Shown piece after piece: positions 34,338 to 43,181 of a stretch of DNA of 47,567 nt. Numbering within the stretch: position 1 is the first letter of the stretch; each line of letters opens with the position of its first letter. The translations under genes and the position numbers were made by a program. Source of the stretch: an uncultured Prevotellaceae bacterium (GTDB lineage: Bacteria; Bacteroidota; Bacteroidia; Bacteroidales; Bacteroidaceae). The DNA is taken from positions 1 to 47,567 of the forward strand of contig ONSH01000009.1 of NCBI GenBank assembly GCA_900320435.1. Reading direction: 5' to 3'. Under the pieces are notes generated by a model. The model saw nothing but the letters and a program-made list of their open reading frames with translations, was not told the DNA's origin and ran no database searches.

Positions 34338-35811
34338 GCCGCGCCAGCGTCAGTTGGAGCGTTACGCCACCGATGCAGAGAGGCTGCAGACGGGCGTGAT
34401 GCGCCGTCTTCTCTCCGGGGCGGCGTCCACGGAGTGGGGTGTGGCGCACGGCTTTGCCGGCATCCGTTCGTATGAGGATTTCGCAGCCTCTTCGCCGCTC
34501 AACAGCTACGACGACCTCAAGCCGTTCATCGTCCGCATGATGCACGGAGAGAAGGACGTGCTCTGGCACGGGCGTGTGAGTCATTTCGCCAAATCCAGCG
34601 GCACGACTTCCGATCGCAGCAAGTTTTTGCCCGTTTCATCGGATGCTCTGCGCGACACGCATTATCGCGGCGGACAGGACTGTGTGGCCGCTTATTTGAA
34701 AAACAATCCCTCGAGCCGCATCTTCGACGGCCGTGCCCTCATCCTGGGCGGCAGCCGCAGCGAGGCCGACAGCACCCCCGAGTCGATGGTGGGCGATCTC
34801 TCGGCCATTCTCATTCAGAACATCAATCCGCTGGTCAATCTCATCCGGGTGCCTGCCAAGCAGACGGCGCTTTTGCCCGATTTCGAGGTGAAGCGCGACC
34901 GCATCGCCCGTGAGGCCATGAAGAAGGATGTGACGAATCTCAGCGGTGTGCCTTCGTGGATGCTCTCGGTGATGAACCGCGTGCTCGAGCTCTCCGGCGC
35001 CGCCAATCTTCTGGAGGTGTGGCCCCATTTGGAGATGTTCTTCCACGGCGGCGTGGCCTTCACGCCTTACCGTGAGCTCTACCGCCGTCTGATTCCCTCC
35101 GAGGGGATGCACTATATGGAGACTTACAACGCCTCCGAGGGCTTCTTCGGCGTGCAGACCGATCCGGCCGACGCCGCCATGTCGCTGATGGTGGACTACG
35201 GCATCTTCTACGAGTTCGTACCCATGGAGGAGCTGGAGAAGGAGTCGCCCGAGGTGTTGCCTCTTTGGGCGGTGGAACCGAATAAAAACTACGCCGTGGT
35301 CATCTCCACTTCGAGCGGACTCTGGCGCTACCTCATCGGCGACACCGTGCGCTTTACGAGCTGCAATCCCTATAAGTTCGTCATCACGGGCCGTACGAAG
35401 AGTTTCATCAACGCTTTCGGCGAAGAGGTCATTGTGGACAATGCCGAGAAGGCGCTCCACGAAGCCTGTCGCCAAACGGGCGCTCAGGTGTTGGAATATA
35501 CGGCGGCGCCCATCTATATGGACGCTTCGGGCCGCTGCCGTCATCAGTGGCTCGTTGAGTTCGCCCGCGAGCCGGAAGATTTGCCGCAGTTTGCCCGACT
35601 CCTTGATGAGGCGCTCCGGGGCATCAACAGCGACTATGACGCCAAGCGTCACAAGGACATCACGCTGCAGCCTCTGGAGGTTGTCAAGGCGCGTGAGGCG
35701 CTTTTCCACGACTGGCTTGAGAGCAAAGGCAAACTGGGCGGACAGCACAAGGTGCCCCGCCTCTCCAACAGCCGTCAGCATATTGAAGAACTGTTGAAGA
35801 TGAACGTATGA
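34303..35811 (+). CDS. GH3 family acyl-adenylase-like protein
   Basis: 502 residues. It belongs to the family named for plant auxin-responsive GH3 proteins, ANL-superfamily enzymes that adenylate a carboxylate and pass it to an acceptor amine. ATP-site-like segments are visible: FAKSSGTTSDRSKFLPVS (P-loop equivalent), ETYNASEGFFG (motif with the adenine-contacting YNASEG) and WRYLIGDTVRFTS plus FVITGRTKSFINAFGEEV (hinge region). It overlaps rnc by 35 bp and the following lipoprotein gene by 4 bp. The bacterial substrates are unknown; the acyl-adenylation role is inferred from the family. Confidence 0.88.
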   Translation: MSITSLLRPLFEPRQRQLERYATDAERLQTGVMRRLLSGAASTEWGVAHGFAGIRSYEDFAASSPLNSYDDLKPFIVRMMHGEKDVLWHGRVSHFAKSSGTTSDRSKFLPVSSDALRDTHYRGGQDCVAAYLKNNPSSRIFDGRALILGGSRSEADSTPESMVGDLSAILIQNINPLVNLIRVPAKQTALLPDFEVKRDRIAREAMKKDVTNLSGVPSWMLSVMNRVLELSGAANLLEVWPHLEMFFHGGVAFTPYRELYRRLIPSEGMHYMETYNASEGFFGVQTDPADAAMSLMVDYGIFYEFVPMEELEKESPEVLPLWAVEPNKNYAVVISTSSGLWRYLIGDTVRFTSCNPYKFVITGRTKSFINAFGEEVIVDNAEKALHEACRQTGAQVLEYTAAPIYMDASGRCRHQWLVEFAREPEDLPQFARLLDEALRGINSDYDAKRHKDITLQPLEVVKAREALFHDWLESKGKLGGQHKVPRLSNSRQHIEELLKMNV

Positions 35812-37781
35812 ACACGCACGACGACAGACAGCGCAAACCGCTACGCCTCCGCGAGGTGATGATGGGCGCTTTCGGGCTCCTGTTCGCCGCCTGTGCCAGC
35901 ATCGGCACACCCGACGGCGGACGCTACGACGAGGAGCCGCCGTATGTGGTGAAGAGCCGTCCGCAGGATCGTGCCACAGGCGTGCTGACGAAGAAGATAC
36001 GCATCGATTTCAACGAATACATCAAGCTGGAGAACGCCAACGAGAAAATCATCATCTCTCCTGCGCAGCTGGAGCCCGCCAACGTGCGTGCCGAGGGCAA
36101 GCAGATTCGCGTGGACCTCTACGACTCGCTCAAGGCCAACACCACCTACACCATCGACTTTTCCGACGCCGTGGAGGACAACAACGAGGGTAACCCGATG
36201 GGCAACTACACCTTCTCTTTCTCCACCGGCGACGTGATCGACACGATGGAGGTGTCGGGCCACGTGCTCGCGGCAGCCGATCTGGAGCCCGTCAAAGGCA
36301 TCCTTGTGGGTCTGATTCCCTGCGACAGCCTTTGGGACGACAGCCTCTTCCGCAAGACGCCGCTCCTGCGTCTGGGGCGCACCAACGGCAGCGGCCATTT
36401 CACCATCAAGGGTGTCAAGGAGGGGCGCTACCGCTGTTTTGCCCTTAAGGACGGCGACGGCAATTTCTGCTTCTCCCAGAAGTCCGAGATGATTGCCTTC
36501 GACACCGCCGTCGTTGTGCCTACGGTCTGGACTGAGAACCACGCCGACACCATCTGGCGCGATTCTCTTCATGTGGACACCGTGCTCTACACGCCGCGTC
36601 CCAAATACGGCCCCGACAACCTCATCCTGCGCGCTTTCCTCGAAGAGGGGCAGGAGCGCCACTTCCTCAAGAGCGAACGGCCCTTGCCCGACTGGTTCCG
36701 CCTCTACTTCACGGCGCCGCTGGACTCTCTGCCCCGTGTGCGCGGCCTCAATTTCAACGACAGTTGTCTGGCCGTGACGCACAGCCTGACCAACGACACC
36801 GTCACTTATTGGATCACCGACACCGCCTTCATTCACACGCAAGATACGGTGCGCTTCGAACTGACCTATATGGAGAGCGACACTTTGGGCGGCTTCTCCC
36901 CGAAGACCGACACTCTGGAGTTGGTGCCCCGCAAGGTGTGGAGCAAGATCCGCAAGGAGCAGCAGAAGAAGCTGGAGGACTGGCAGAAGCGCCAGGAGAA
37001 GCGTGTGAAGCAGGGCAAGCTGCGCGATCCGGAGCGCACGCGTCCCGACATCGTTCACCTGAAATTCAAGGTAGAACCTTCCACGATGCTCGACCCCAAC
37101 CGCAACATGCGCATCAGCGTGGACGAGCCGCTGGAGTATTTTCGTGAGGATATGCTGCATTTCGACCGCTTCAACCAGAAGGACAGCGTCTGGGCTTCGG
37201 AGCCTTACGAGTTGGAGCAGGATCCCAACGACCCGATGGCCTGGACGCTCTACGCCAGCTGGGTGCCGCGTGAGGAGTATCGCCTGAAGATCGACACGCT
37301 GGCCGCCCGCAGCGTGATGGGCCACAATTCCGACCCCGTCAATGCCGAGCTTCGCGTGCGCAGCTTCGACGACTACGGCACGCTCTTCCTGCACATCATG
37401 GACAAGGACACGGGCTTCGTGGTGCAGCTGCTCGACAAGGGTGACAAGGTGCAATACACCGCCCGCAGCAACGCCAAGGGTCAGGTGGATTTCTACTACC
37501 TGCGTCCGGGCACTTACTACATGCGCTGCTTCCTCGACCCCAACGGCAACAACCGTTGGGACACGGGCGCTTACGACGAGGGGCTCCAGCCCGAGCAGAT
37601 GTTCTATTTCCCCCAGCCGATGAACGTGCGCGCCATGTGGGACGTGGAGCAGGATTGGGAGCCGCGCGGCATCCCCTTGCTCCGTCAGAAGCCCGAGGAG
37701 CTCACCAAGCAGAAGGCCGACAAGGAGAAGACGATTCAGCACCGCAACGCCGAGCGCGAGCAGAACAAGAAGAACAAATAA
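35808..37781 (+). CDS. Lipoprotein with N-terminal Ig-like domain (Big_5 type)
   Basis: 657 residues. The N-terminal basic stretch, hydrophobic core and LFAACASIG lipobox (Cys29) predict a lipoprotein of the periplasm or outer membrane. An Ig-like 5 domain follows (about 42-140; PPYVVKSRPQDRATGV, IRIDFNEYIKL, YTIDFSDAVEDNNEGNP), then a carboxypeptidase-regulatory-like segment (about 148-215). A long beta-rich region follows, with a charged coiled segment near residues 380-410, and the C-terminus is lysine/glutamate-rich. Function unknown; in related genomes this family sits beside housekeeping genes. Confidence 0.85.
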   Translation: MNTHDDRQRKPLRLREVMMGAFGLLFAACASIGTPDGGRYDEEPPYVVKSRPQDRATGVLTKKIRIDFNEYIKLENANEKIIISPAQLEPANVRAEGKQIRVDLYDSLKANTTYTIDFSDAVEDNNEGNPMGNYTFSFSTGDVIDTMEVSGHVLAAADLEPVKGILVGLIPCDSLWDDSLFRKTPLLRLGRTNGSGHFTIKGVKEGRYRCFALKDGDGNFCFSQKSEMIAFDTAVVVPTVWTENHADTIWRDSLHVDTVLYTPRPKYGPDNLILRAFLEEGQERHFLKSERPLPDWFRLYFTAPLDSLPRVRGLNFNDSCLAVTHSLTNDTVTYWITDTAFIHTQDTVRFELTYMESDTLGGFSPKTDTLELVPRKVWSKIRKEQQKKLEDWQKRQEKRVKQGKLRDPERTRPDIVHLKFKVEPSTMLDPNRNMRISVDEPLEYFREDMLHFDRFNQKDSVWASEPYELEQDPNDPMAWTLYASWVPREEYRLKIDTLAARSVMGHNSDPVNAELRVRSFDDYGTLFLHIMDKDTGFVVQLLDKGDKVQYTARSNAKGQVDFYYLRPGTYYMRCFLDPNGNNRWDTGAYDEGLQPEQMFYFPQPMNVRAMWDVEQDWEPRGIPLLRQKPEELTKQKADKEKTIQHRNAEREQNKKNK

Positions 37782-37782
37782 C

Positions 37783-37804
37783 GCCCTCGTAGAGGGCACT
37801 TTTG
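37783..37804 (+). terminator. Weak terminator-like hairpin after the lipoprotein gene
   Basis: Stem gccctc (37783-37788) and gagggc (37792-37797) with a 3-base loop, followed by acttttgg; only a short T run. Confidence 0.5.
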
Positions 37805-37890
37805 GGGCGGGGAAGGGCTTTCTCCGTCCGAAAAGTGCTAAAATGTGATAAATATTTTCCCCGTTTGGGGCTTATGTCGCAACTTTTTCC

Positions 37891-37898
37891 TACTTTTG
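37891..37898 (+). promoter_or_regulatory. -7 box of the pckA promoter
   Basis: TACTTTTG, 42 nt before the pckA ATG. A TTTG at 37864-37867 is a possible -33, though the 23-nt spacer is longer than usual. Confidence 0.62.
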
Positions 37899-37940
37899 TA
37901 GGCGCAATAATGTATTAACCCTATAAAAGTGTTTAAAACA

Positions 37941-39554
37941 ATGGCAAAATTGGATTTAACCCAGTATGGCATCACGGGCTCTACCGTGATTGCCCACAAT
38001 CCCTCTTATGAGGAGCTCTACAAGGCTGAGATCAACCCCGCTCTGACCGGCTACGAGAAGGGCCAGGAGACCGAGCTCGGTGCAGTGAACGTGATGACCG
38101 GTATCTTCACCGGCCGCAGCCCCAAGGATAAGTACATCGTCGACGACGCTCAGAGCCACGACAAGGTGTGGTGGACCACTGAGGGCTACAAGAACGACAA
38201 CCACCCCATGAGCGAGGCCGTTTGGGCCCAGGTGAAGGAGATCGCCAAGAAGGAGCTCTCCAACAAGGAGCTCTACGTGGTGGATGCTTTCTGCGGTGCC
38301 AACAAGGCTACCCGTCTGGCCGTCCGCTTCATCGTTGAGGTGGCTTGGCAGGCTCACTTCGTAGAGAACATGTTCATCCAGCCCACCAAGGAAGAGTTGG
38401 AGAACTTCGAGCCCAACTTCGTCATCTACAACGCCTCCAAGGCTAAGGTGGAAAACTACAAGGAGCTCGGTCTGAACAGCGAGACCTGTGTGGCCTTCAA
38501 CACCACCAGCCGCGAGCAGGTCATCATCAACACCTGGTACGGCGGTGAGATGAAGAAGGGTATGTTCTCCATGCAGAACTACTACCTGCCTCTTCAGGGC
38601 ATCGCTTCCATGCACTGCTCTGCCAACACCGACATGGAGGGTAAGAACACCGCCATCTTCTTCGGTCTCTCCGGCACCGGCAAGACCACTTTGTCCACCG
38701 ACCCCAAGCGTCTGCTGATCGGTGACGACGAGCACGGATGGGACGACGAGGGTGTGTTCAACCTCGAGGGCGGCTGCTACGCCAAGGTCATCAACCTCTC
38801 CAAGGAGAACGAGCCCGACATCTACGGCGCCATCAAGCGCGACGCCCTGCTGGAGAACGTCACCGTTGACGCTCAGGGCAAGATCGACTTCAACGACAAG
38901 AGCGTGACCGAGAACACCCGCGTCAGCTACCCCATCGACCACATCACCAACATCGTGAAGAAGGTCAACGGCAAGAGCGCAGGTCCCGAGGCCAAGAACG
39001 TCATCTTCCTCTCTGCCGACGCATTCGGCGTGCTGCCTCCCGTCAGCATCCTGACGCCCGAGCAGTGCCAGTACTACTTCCTCTCCGGCTTCACCGCCAA
39101 GTTGGCCGGCACCGAGCGCGGCATCACCGAGCCCACGCCCACCTTCTCTGCCTGCTTCGGCCAGGCCTTCCTCGAGTTGCACCCCACCAAGTATGCTGAG
39201 GAGCTCGTGAAGAAGATGCAGAAGAGCGGCGCCAAGGCTTATCTGGTGAACACCGGTTGGAACGGCACCGGCAAGCGTATCTCCATCCCCGACACGCGCG
39301 GCATCATCGACGCCATCCTCGACGGCAGCATCCTGAAGGCCGAGACGAAGAAGATCCCCATGTTCGACTTCGAGGTGCCCACCGCTCTGCCCAACGTGAA
39401 CCCCGCCATCCTGGATCCTCGCGACACCTACGCCGATCCCGCTCAGTGGGAGGAGAAGGCCAAGGATTTGGCTGCCCGCTTCATCAAGAACTTTGCCAAG
39501 TACACGACCAACGAAGCAGGTAAGGCTCTCGTTGCTGCCGGTCCGAAGCTCTAA
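37941..39554 (+). CDS. pckA: Phosphoenolpyruvate carboxykinase (ATP)
   Basis: 537 residues from the ATG at 37941 ([14 protein letters not shown]). In succinate-forming Bacteroidales it mainly fixes CO2, turning PEP into oxaloacetate while making ATP. Seen: [14 protein letters not shown], the P-loop [12 protein letters not shown] (242-251, Lys248), IGDDEHGW metal site, and RVSYPIDHI. Codon use is strongly biased, as expected for an abundant enzyme. It has its own promoter and a clear terminator, so it is a single-gene transcript. Confidence 0.98.
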   Translation: MAKLDLTQYGITGSTVIAHNPSYEELYKAEINPALTGYEKGQETELGAVNVMTGIFTGRSPKDKYIVDDAQSHDKVWWTTEGYKNDNHPMSEAVWAQVKEIAKKELSNKELYVVDAFCGANKATRLAVRFIVEVAWQAHFVENMFIQPTKEELENFEPNFVIYNASKAKVENYKELGLNSETCVAFNTTSREQVIINTWYGGEMKKGMFSMQNYYLPLQGIASMHCSANTDMEGKNTAIFFGLSGTGKTTLSTDPKRLLIGDDEHGWDDEGVFNLEGGCYAKVINLSKENEPDIYGAIKRDALLENVTVDAQGKIDFNDKSVTENTRVSYPIDHITNIVKKVNGKSAGPEAKNVIFLSADAFGVLPPVSILTPEQCQYYFLSGFTAKLAGTERGITEPTPTFSACFGQAFLELHPTKYAEELVKKMQKSGAKAYLVNTGWNGTGKRISIPDTRGIIDAILDGSILKAETKKIPMFDFEVPTALPNVNPAILDPRDTYADPAQWEEKAKDLAARFIKNFAKYTTNEAGKALVAAGPKL

Positions 39555-39566
39555 TAACCCTCATCA

Positions 39567-39611
39567 GGAACGGTTGGCGGCCCCCGACGGCTGCCGACCG
39601 TTCTTTTTTTT
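39567..39611 (+). terminator. Rho-independent terminator of pckA
   Basis: A 12-bp stem with two G-U pairs (aacggttggcgg at 39569-39580 with ctgccgaccgtt at 39591-39602), followed by ttcttttttt. It ends 4 nt before the next start codon. Confidence 0.88.
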
Positions 39612-39614
39612 ATC

Positions 39615-40217
39615 ATGTTTACCACACTCGCTAACGACATCTTCCTGCGCGCCATCGCGGACTATCACGTCACCGACGATGTGGACGCGCCGATACAGAA
39701 CCCCTTCGAAGAGGGTTCCATTGAGCACGACCTCTACCTGAAGAACTGGATTGACACCGTGCAGTGGCATCTGGAGGACATCATCCGCGATCCCCACATC
39801 GATCCCGTGGAGGCTTTGGCCCTCAAGCGCCGCATCGATGCCAGCAATCAGGAGCGCACCGATCTGGTGGAGGCCATCGACTCTTATTTCCGTTCGCTCT
39901 ACGGCGACGTTGCCGTGCAGCCCGACGCCACCATCAACACCGAGTCGCCTGCCTGGGCCGTGGACCGTCTGTCCATTCTGGCCCTCAAGATCTACCACAT
40001 GAAGGAGCAGGTGGTGCGCAAGGACGCCACCCCCGAGCATCATGCGCTCTGTCAGGGCAAGCTCGACATCCTGCTCCAGCAGCAGGTGGATCTCTCCCAG
40101 GCCATCGATCAGTTGCTCGCCGACATCCGCGAAGGCCGCAAGTACATGAAGGTCTATCGCCAGATGAAGATGTACAACGACCCCAGCACGAATCCCGTGC
40201 TCTATGGCCAGAAGTAA
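39615..40217 (+). CDS. DUF4254 domain protein
   Basis: 200 residues, mostly helical and acidic, without signal peptide. Family-like segments: NWIDTVQWHLEDIIRDP, KRRIDASNQERTDLVEAID and LSILALKIYHMKEQV. Bacteroidetes DUF4254 genes usually precede a heptosyltransferase-like GT9 gene, as here (14-bp overlap), suggesting a role in LPS core or glycan assembly. No enzymatic motif can be named. Confidence 0.85.
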   Translation: MFTTLANDIFLRAIADYHVTDDVDAPIQNPFEEGSIEHDLYLKNWIDTVQWHLEDIIRDPHIDPVEALALKRRIDASNQERTDLVEAIDSYFRSLYGDVAVQPDATINTESPAWAVDRLSILALKIYHMKEQVVRKDATPEHHALCQGKLDILLQQQVDLSQAIDQLLADIREGRKYMKVYRQMKMYNDPSTNPVLYGQK

Positions 40218-41137
40218 GCGTCTTCTTCTTCTTCGCTTCAGTGCTCTGGGCGATGTGCTGATGACGGTCCCTGTTGTCAGCGCTTTGGCCCGTCAGTATC
40301 CCGACACCGACATCACGGTGGTCTCCCGCCCCTATGTGGAGAGCGTTTTCCGCCTTTGTCCCGACAATGTGGACTTCATCGGTGTCAATCTCAAAGAATA
40401 CCGGGGTGTGCCCGGCCTGGTCCGTCTGGTGGGCGAGCTCTGCGAGCGCGTCCGTCCGACCTGCGTCTGCGACCTGCACGACGTCTTGCGCACCAAGCTC
40501 ATGCGCCCCATGTTTCGGCTGCATGGCGTGCCCACGGCGCACATCTGGAAGGACCGCAAGGCCCGCCGCGATTTTGTCTCCAGGCGTCCGCTCACGCAGC
40601 AGCAGACCTCCTTCGAGCGCTACGCCGAGGCCCTCGCGCGCATCGGCTTCCCCGTGAGATTGGACCCCTCGGAGCCCGTTTTCTCCTGGCCGCAGCGCCC
40701 CGAGCGCGCCGCCTCCGAGCCTCTGCACATCGGCATTGCGCCCTTTGCGGCCCACACCACCAAGATTTATCCTCTGGAGCGCATGGAGCAGGTGGTGGCC
40801 CGGCTCAGTCAGCGGGGCGCCCGTGTGTATCTCTTCGGTGCCGGCGACAGAGAGCGCGAGCTCATGCTTCAGTGGGAGGCCTGCTACGAGGGCGTTGAGA
40901 GCGTCGTCGGCACTCTGCCCGATATGGCCGCCGAGATGAAGCTCATGGCCTCGCTCGACGCGATGCTCGCGATGGACTCCAGCAACATGCATCTGGCGGC
41001 TTTGACGCCCGTCAGGCTGCTCACTCTTCCTGCCCTGCCGCCCGTGCAGCATTTACGGCGCCAAGCCCTGCCGCTTGGGCGACCTGCGCTGCATGGACAT
41101 TTCTCCCGACGAAATAGTGAAAAGATTATGCGAATAG
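40204..41137 (+). pseudogene. Glycosyltransferase family 9 (heptosyltransferase-like), with internal deletion and frameshift
   Basis: The N-terminal domain is intact (RLLLLRFSALGDVLMTVPVVSAL, VCDLHDVLRTKLMR, ERYAEALARIGFP). The C-terminal domain runs IGIAPFAAHTTKIYPLERMEQVV up to AMDSSNMHLAALT at about 41010. Homologues then have roughly 25-30 residues including a WGATHP motif, then LPCRPCSIYG. Here LPCRPCSIYGAKPCRLGDLRCMDISPDEIVKRLCE occurs in the +1-shifted frame, ending at TAG 41135-41137, with only about nine codons in between. So about 60 bp, not a multiple of three, appear to be missing. Without the correct frame the first gene runs on into the next ATG and forms a false 652-codon fusion. 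Confidence 0.85.
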
Positions 41138-42162
41138 GATTCGACGCCAAGCGCTACTTCCACAACCACACGGGGCTCGGCAACTACAGCCGCACCCTCG
41201 TCACCGACCTCAAGCGTCAGTTCCCCGACGTGGACGCCGTGCTCTACGACGAGAAGTCCTTCACGCGCACCTTCCGTCTCGGGCGCAAGGCTGCCGCCGA
41301 CGGCTGCCAGATCTTCCACGGGCTCTCCAACGAGTTGCCCTATGATCTGCGTCGCGGCGCTGCCGGCCTGCCCCGCAGCGTGGTGACAATCCACGACACC
41401 GCCTGGCGCACCTTCCCGGCGATGTACCACCCCATCGACCGCCGCATCTACGACGTGAAATACGGCCACGCCGCCCGTCATGCCGACTGCGTGGTGGCCA
41501 TCTCCGAATCCACCCGTCGCGACGTGATACGCTTCTACGACGTGCCCGCCGAGCGCGTGCGCGTCATCTACCAGCCCGTGCAGCGCATGTTCTATCAGCC
41601 TTTGGAGGGGCCGCTGCCCGACGAGGCGCCTTATCTGCTCTCCGTGGGCAGCATCAACGAGCGCAAGAACCTTTGGGGCACCATCAAGGCCTACGCCCGC
41701 CTCTCGGCCGAAAACCGCCCGCGTCTCTTGGTGGTGGGGCAGGGCGGCGACTATGCGCGGCGCTGCCGCCGTCTGGTCTCTGAGCTGGGGCTGGAGCGCG
41801 ACGTCACCTTCCTGGGCAGCGTCAACACCACGGAGCGCCTTCATGCGCTCTACTGCGGTGCGGTGGCGATGCTCTATCCCAGCTACTACGAGGGCTTCGG
41901 CCTTCCTGTGGTGGAGGCTCTGCTCTCGGGCTGTCCGGTGCTCACCTCCACCGTGAGCTCTTTGCCCGAGGCTGCCGGCCCGGGTGCGCTCTACTGTGCG
42001 CCCGACAGCGTGGACGAGATGGCCGCTCAGATGCAGCGTCTGGTGGACGATGAGGCGCTGCGCGAGCGTCTGGCCCGCGAGGGCGGCGACTATTGCCACG
42101 CCAAGTTTGTCCCCGAGCTCCTCACGCGACAGATGTACGAACTCTATACCTCTTTATTATAA
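41128..42162 (+). CDS. Glycosyltransferase family 4
   Basis: 344 residues from the ATG at 41128, which would overlap the GT9 stop by 10 bp. GT-B fold transferase: N-terminal MRIGFDAKRYFHNHTGLGNYSRTLV, HGLSNELPYDL, then the C-terminal donor domain with YLLSVGSINERKNLWGTIKAY, DVTFLGSVNTTERLHALYCGA and the E-x7-E motif YPSYYEGFGLPVVEALLSGCPV. Between VLYDEKS and FTRTFRL it seems about 25 residues shorter than relatives I recall, so a small in-frame loss is possible. Complete downstream; stop overlaps the next ATG (TAATG). Confidence 0.86.
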   Translation: MRIGFDAKRYFHNHTGLGNYSRTLVTDLKRQFPDVDAVLYDEKSFTRTFRLGRKAAADGCQIFHGLSNELPYDLRRGAAGLPRSVVTIHDTAWRTFPAMYHPIDRRIYDVKYGHAARHADCVVAISESTRRDVIRFYDVPAERVRVIYQPVQRMFYQPLEGPLPDEAPYLLSVGSINERKNLWGTIKAYARLSAENRPRLLVVGQGGDYARRCRRLVSELGLERDVTFLGSVNTTERLHALYCGAVAMLYPSYYEGFGLPVVEALLSGCPVLTSTVSSLPEAAGPGALYCAPDSVDEMAAQMQRLVDDEALRERLAREGGDYCHAKFVPELLTRQMYELYTSLL

Positions 42163-43181
42163 TGTTGCAGCAGATTTCCCGTTTCTTTTCCAACTACACC
42201 AGCCTGATCATCATCCTCACGGCCGTGGCGGCCTTCTTCCTGCCCGAGCTCTTCGGCTGGGTGCAGCAGGGCCAGCGTGCCTCCGTCATCCTCGGTCTCA
42301 TCATGCTGACGATGGGTCTCACGCTCTCGCTGGAGGACTTCCGCATACTCTTCTCGCGTCCGATGGACATCTTCATCGGCGCCGTGGCGCAATACACCAT
42401 CATGCCTCTGGTGGCTTTCGCCCTCTCCAACCTCTTCCATCTCAACCCCTTCATGGCGGCGGGCCTCATCCTGGTGGGCTGCTGTCCCGGCGGTGTCTCG
42501 AGCAACATCATGAGCTTCCTCTGCCGCGGCGATGTGGCCTATTCGGTCGGCATGACGACGGTCTCCACCGTCCTCTCGCCCTTCGTCACCCCGCTGCTGG
42601 TGCTCCAGCTCTCGGGCGCCGAGATTGCGGTGGACGCCAAGGGCATGTTTCTCAACATCCTGCTGGTGACGCTGCTGCCGGTGACCTTGGGCGTCGTGGT
42701 CAACTTCCTGCTCTCGCGCACGGAGCGCCTGGAGCGCTGGAATCGCGAGACGCTGCGCCCGCTCCTTCCCGTGCTCAGCGTGATCTGCCTGGCCTTCATT
42801 GTCGGAGGTGTTGTTTTCACGATGAAACCGCTGCTTTTGGAGCAGGGCTGGGCGCTCATCGGCCTCACGCTGGCGGTGGTCACCTGCCACAACTTTGCCG
42901 GCTATCTCCTGGGCTACGGCGTCGGCATGCTCTACCGCTTCCCCGTGGCCAAGAAGCGCACGCTGTCCATCGAGGTGGGCATGCAGAACGCGGGCATGGC
43001 AACGGTGCTCTCGCGCAACTTCTTCGCCAATCCGGCCGTGCTGGCGCTGAATCCCATGGCGGCTATGGCGGTGATTCCCTGCGCCCTTTCGTGCGCCTAC
43101 CACAGCATTTCCGGCACGCTGGTGGCCGCCTGGTTCCTGTGGCGCGACAGTGTTAACTCCAAAAACGACATAGCCTCATGA
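42162..43181 (+). CDS. Bile acid:sodium symporter family (BASS) transporter
   Basis: 339 residues from the ATG at 42162, sharing one base with the preceding stop. About nine to ten hydrophobic helices. The family pattern is visible: LIMLTMGLTLSLEDFRILFSRP, LVGCCPGGVSSNIMSFLCRGDVAYSVGMTTVST (discontinuous helix with Na-binding residues) and SIEVGMQNAGMATVL. It imports organic anions with sodium; the bacterial substrate is unknown (pantoate, keto acids or bile acids are known in the family). Coupled to putP by an ATGA overlap. Confidence 0.92.
   Translation: MLQQISRFFSNYTSLIIILTAVAAFFLPELFGWVQQGQRASVILGLIMLTMGLTLSLEDFRILFSRPMDIFIGAVAQYTIMPLVAFALSNLFHLNPFMAAGLILVGCCPGGVSSNIMSFLCRGDVAYSVGMTTVSTVLSPFVTPLLVLQLSGAEIAVDAKGMFLNILLVTLLPVTLGVVVNFLLSRTERLERWNRETLRPLLPVLSVICLAFIVGGVVFTMKPLLLEQGWALIGLTLAVVTCHNFAGYLLGYGVGMLYRFPVAKKRTLSIEVGMQNAGMATVLSRNFFANPAVLALNPMAAMAVIPCALSCAYHSISGTLVAAWFLWRDSVNSKNDIAS

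Noticed and set aside
35841..37799. 652-codon minus-strand open frame opposite the lipoprotein gene
   Set aside because: Antisense artefact; the plus strand has a lipobox, an Ig-like domain and start/stop coupling with its neighbours.
40204..42162. A bifunctional GT9-GT4 fusion protein of 652 residues
   Set aside because: The GT9 C-terminus and stop are found in the neighbouring frame, overlapping the GT4 start; the fusion results from a frameshifting deletion.
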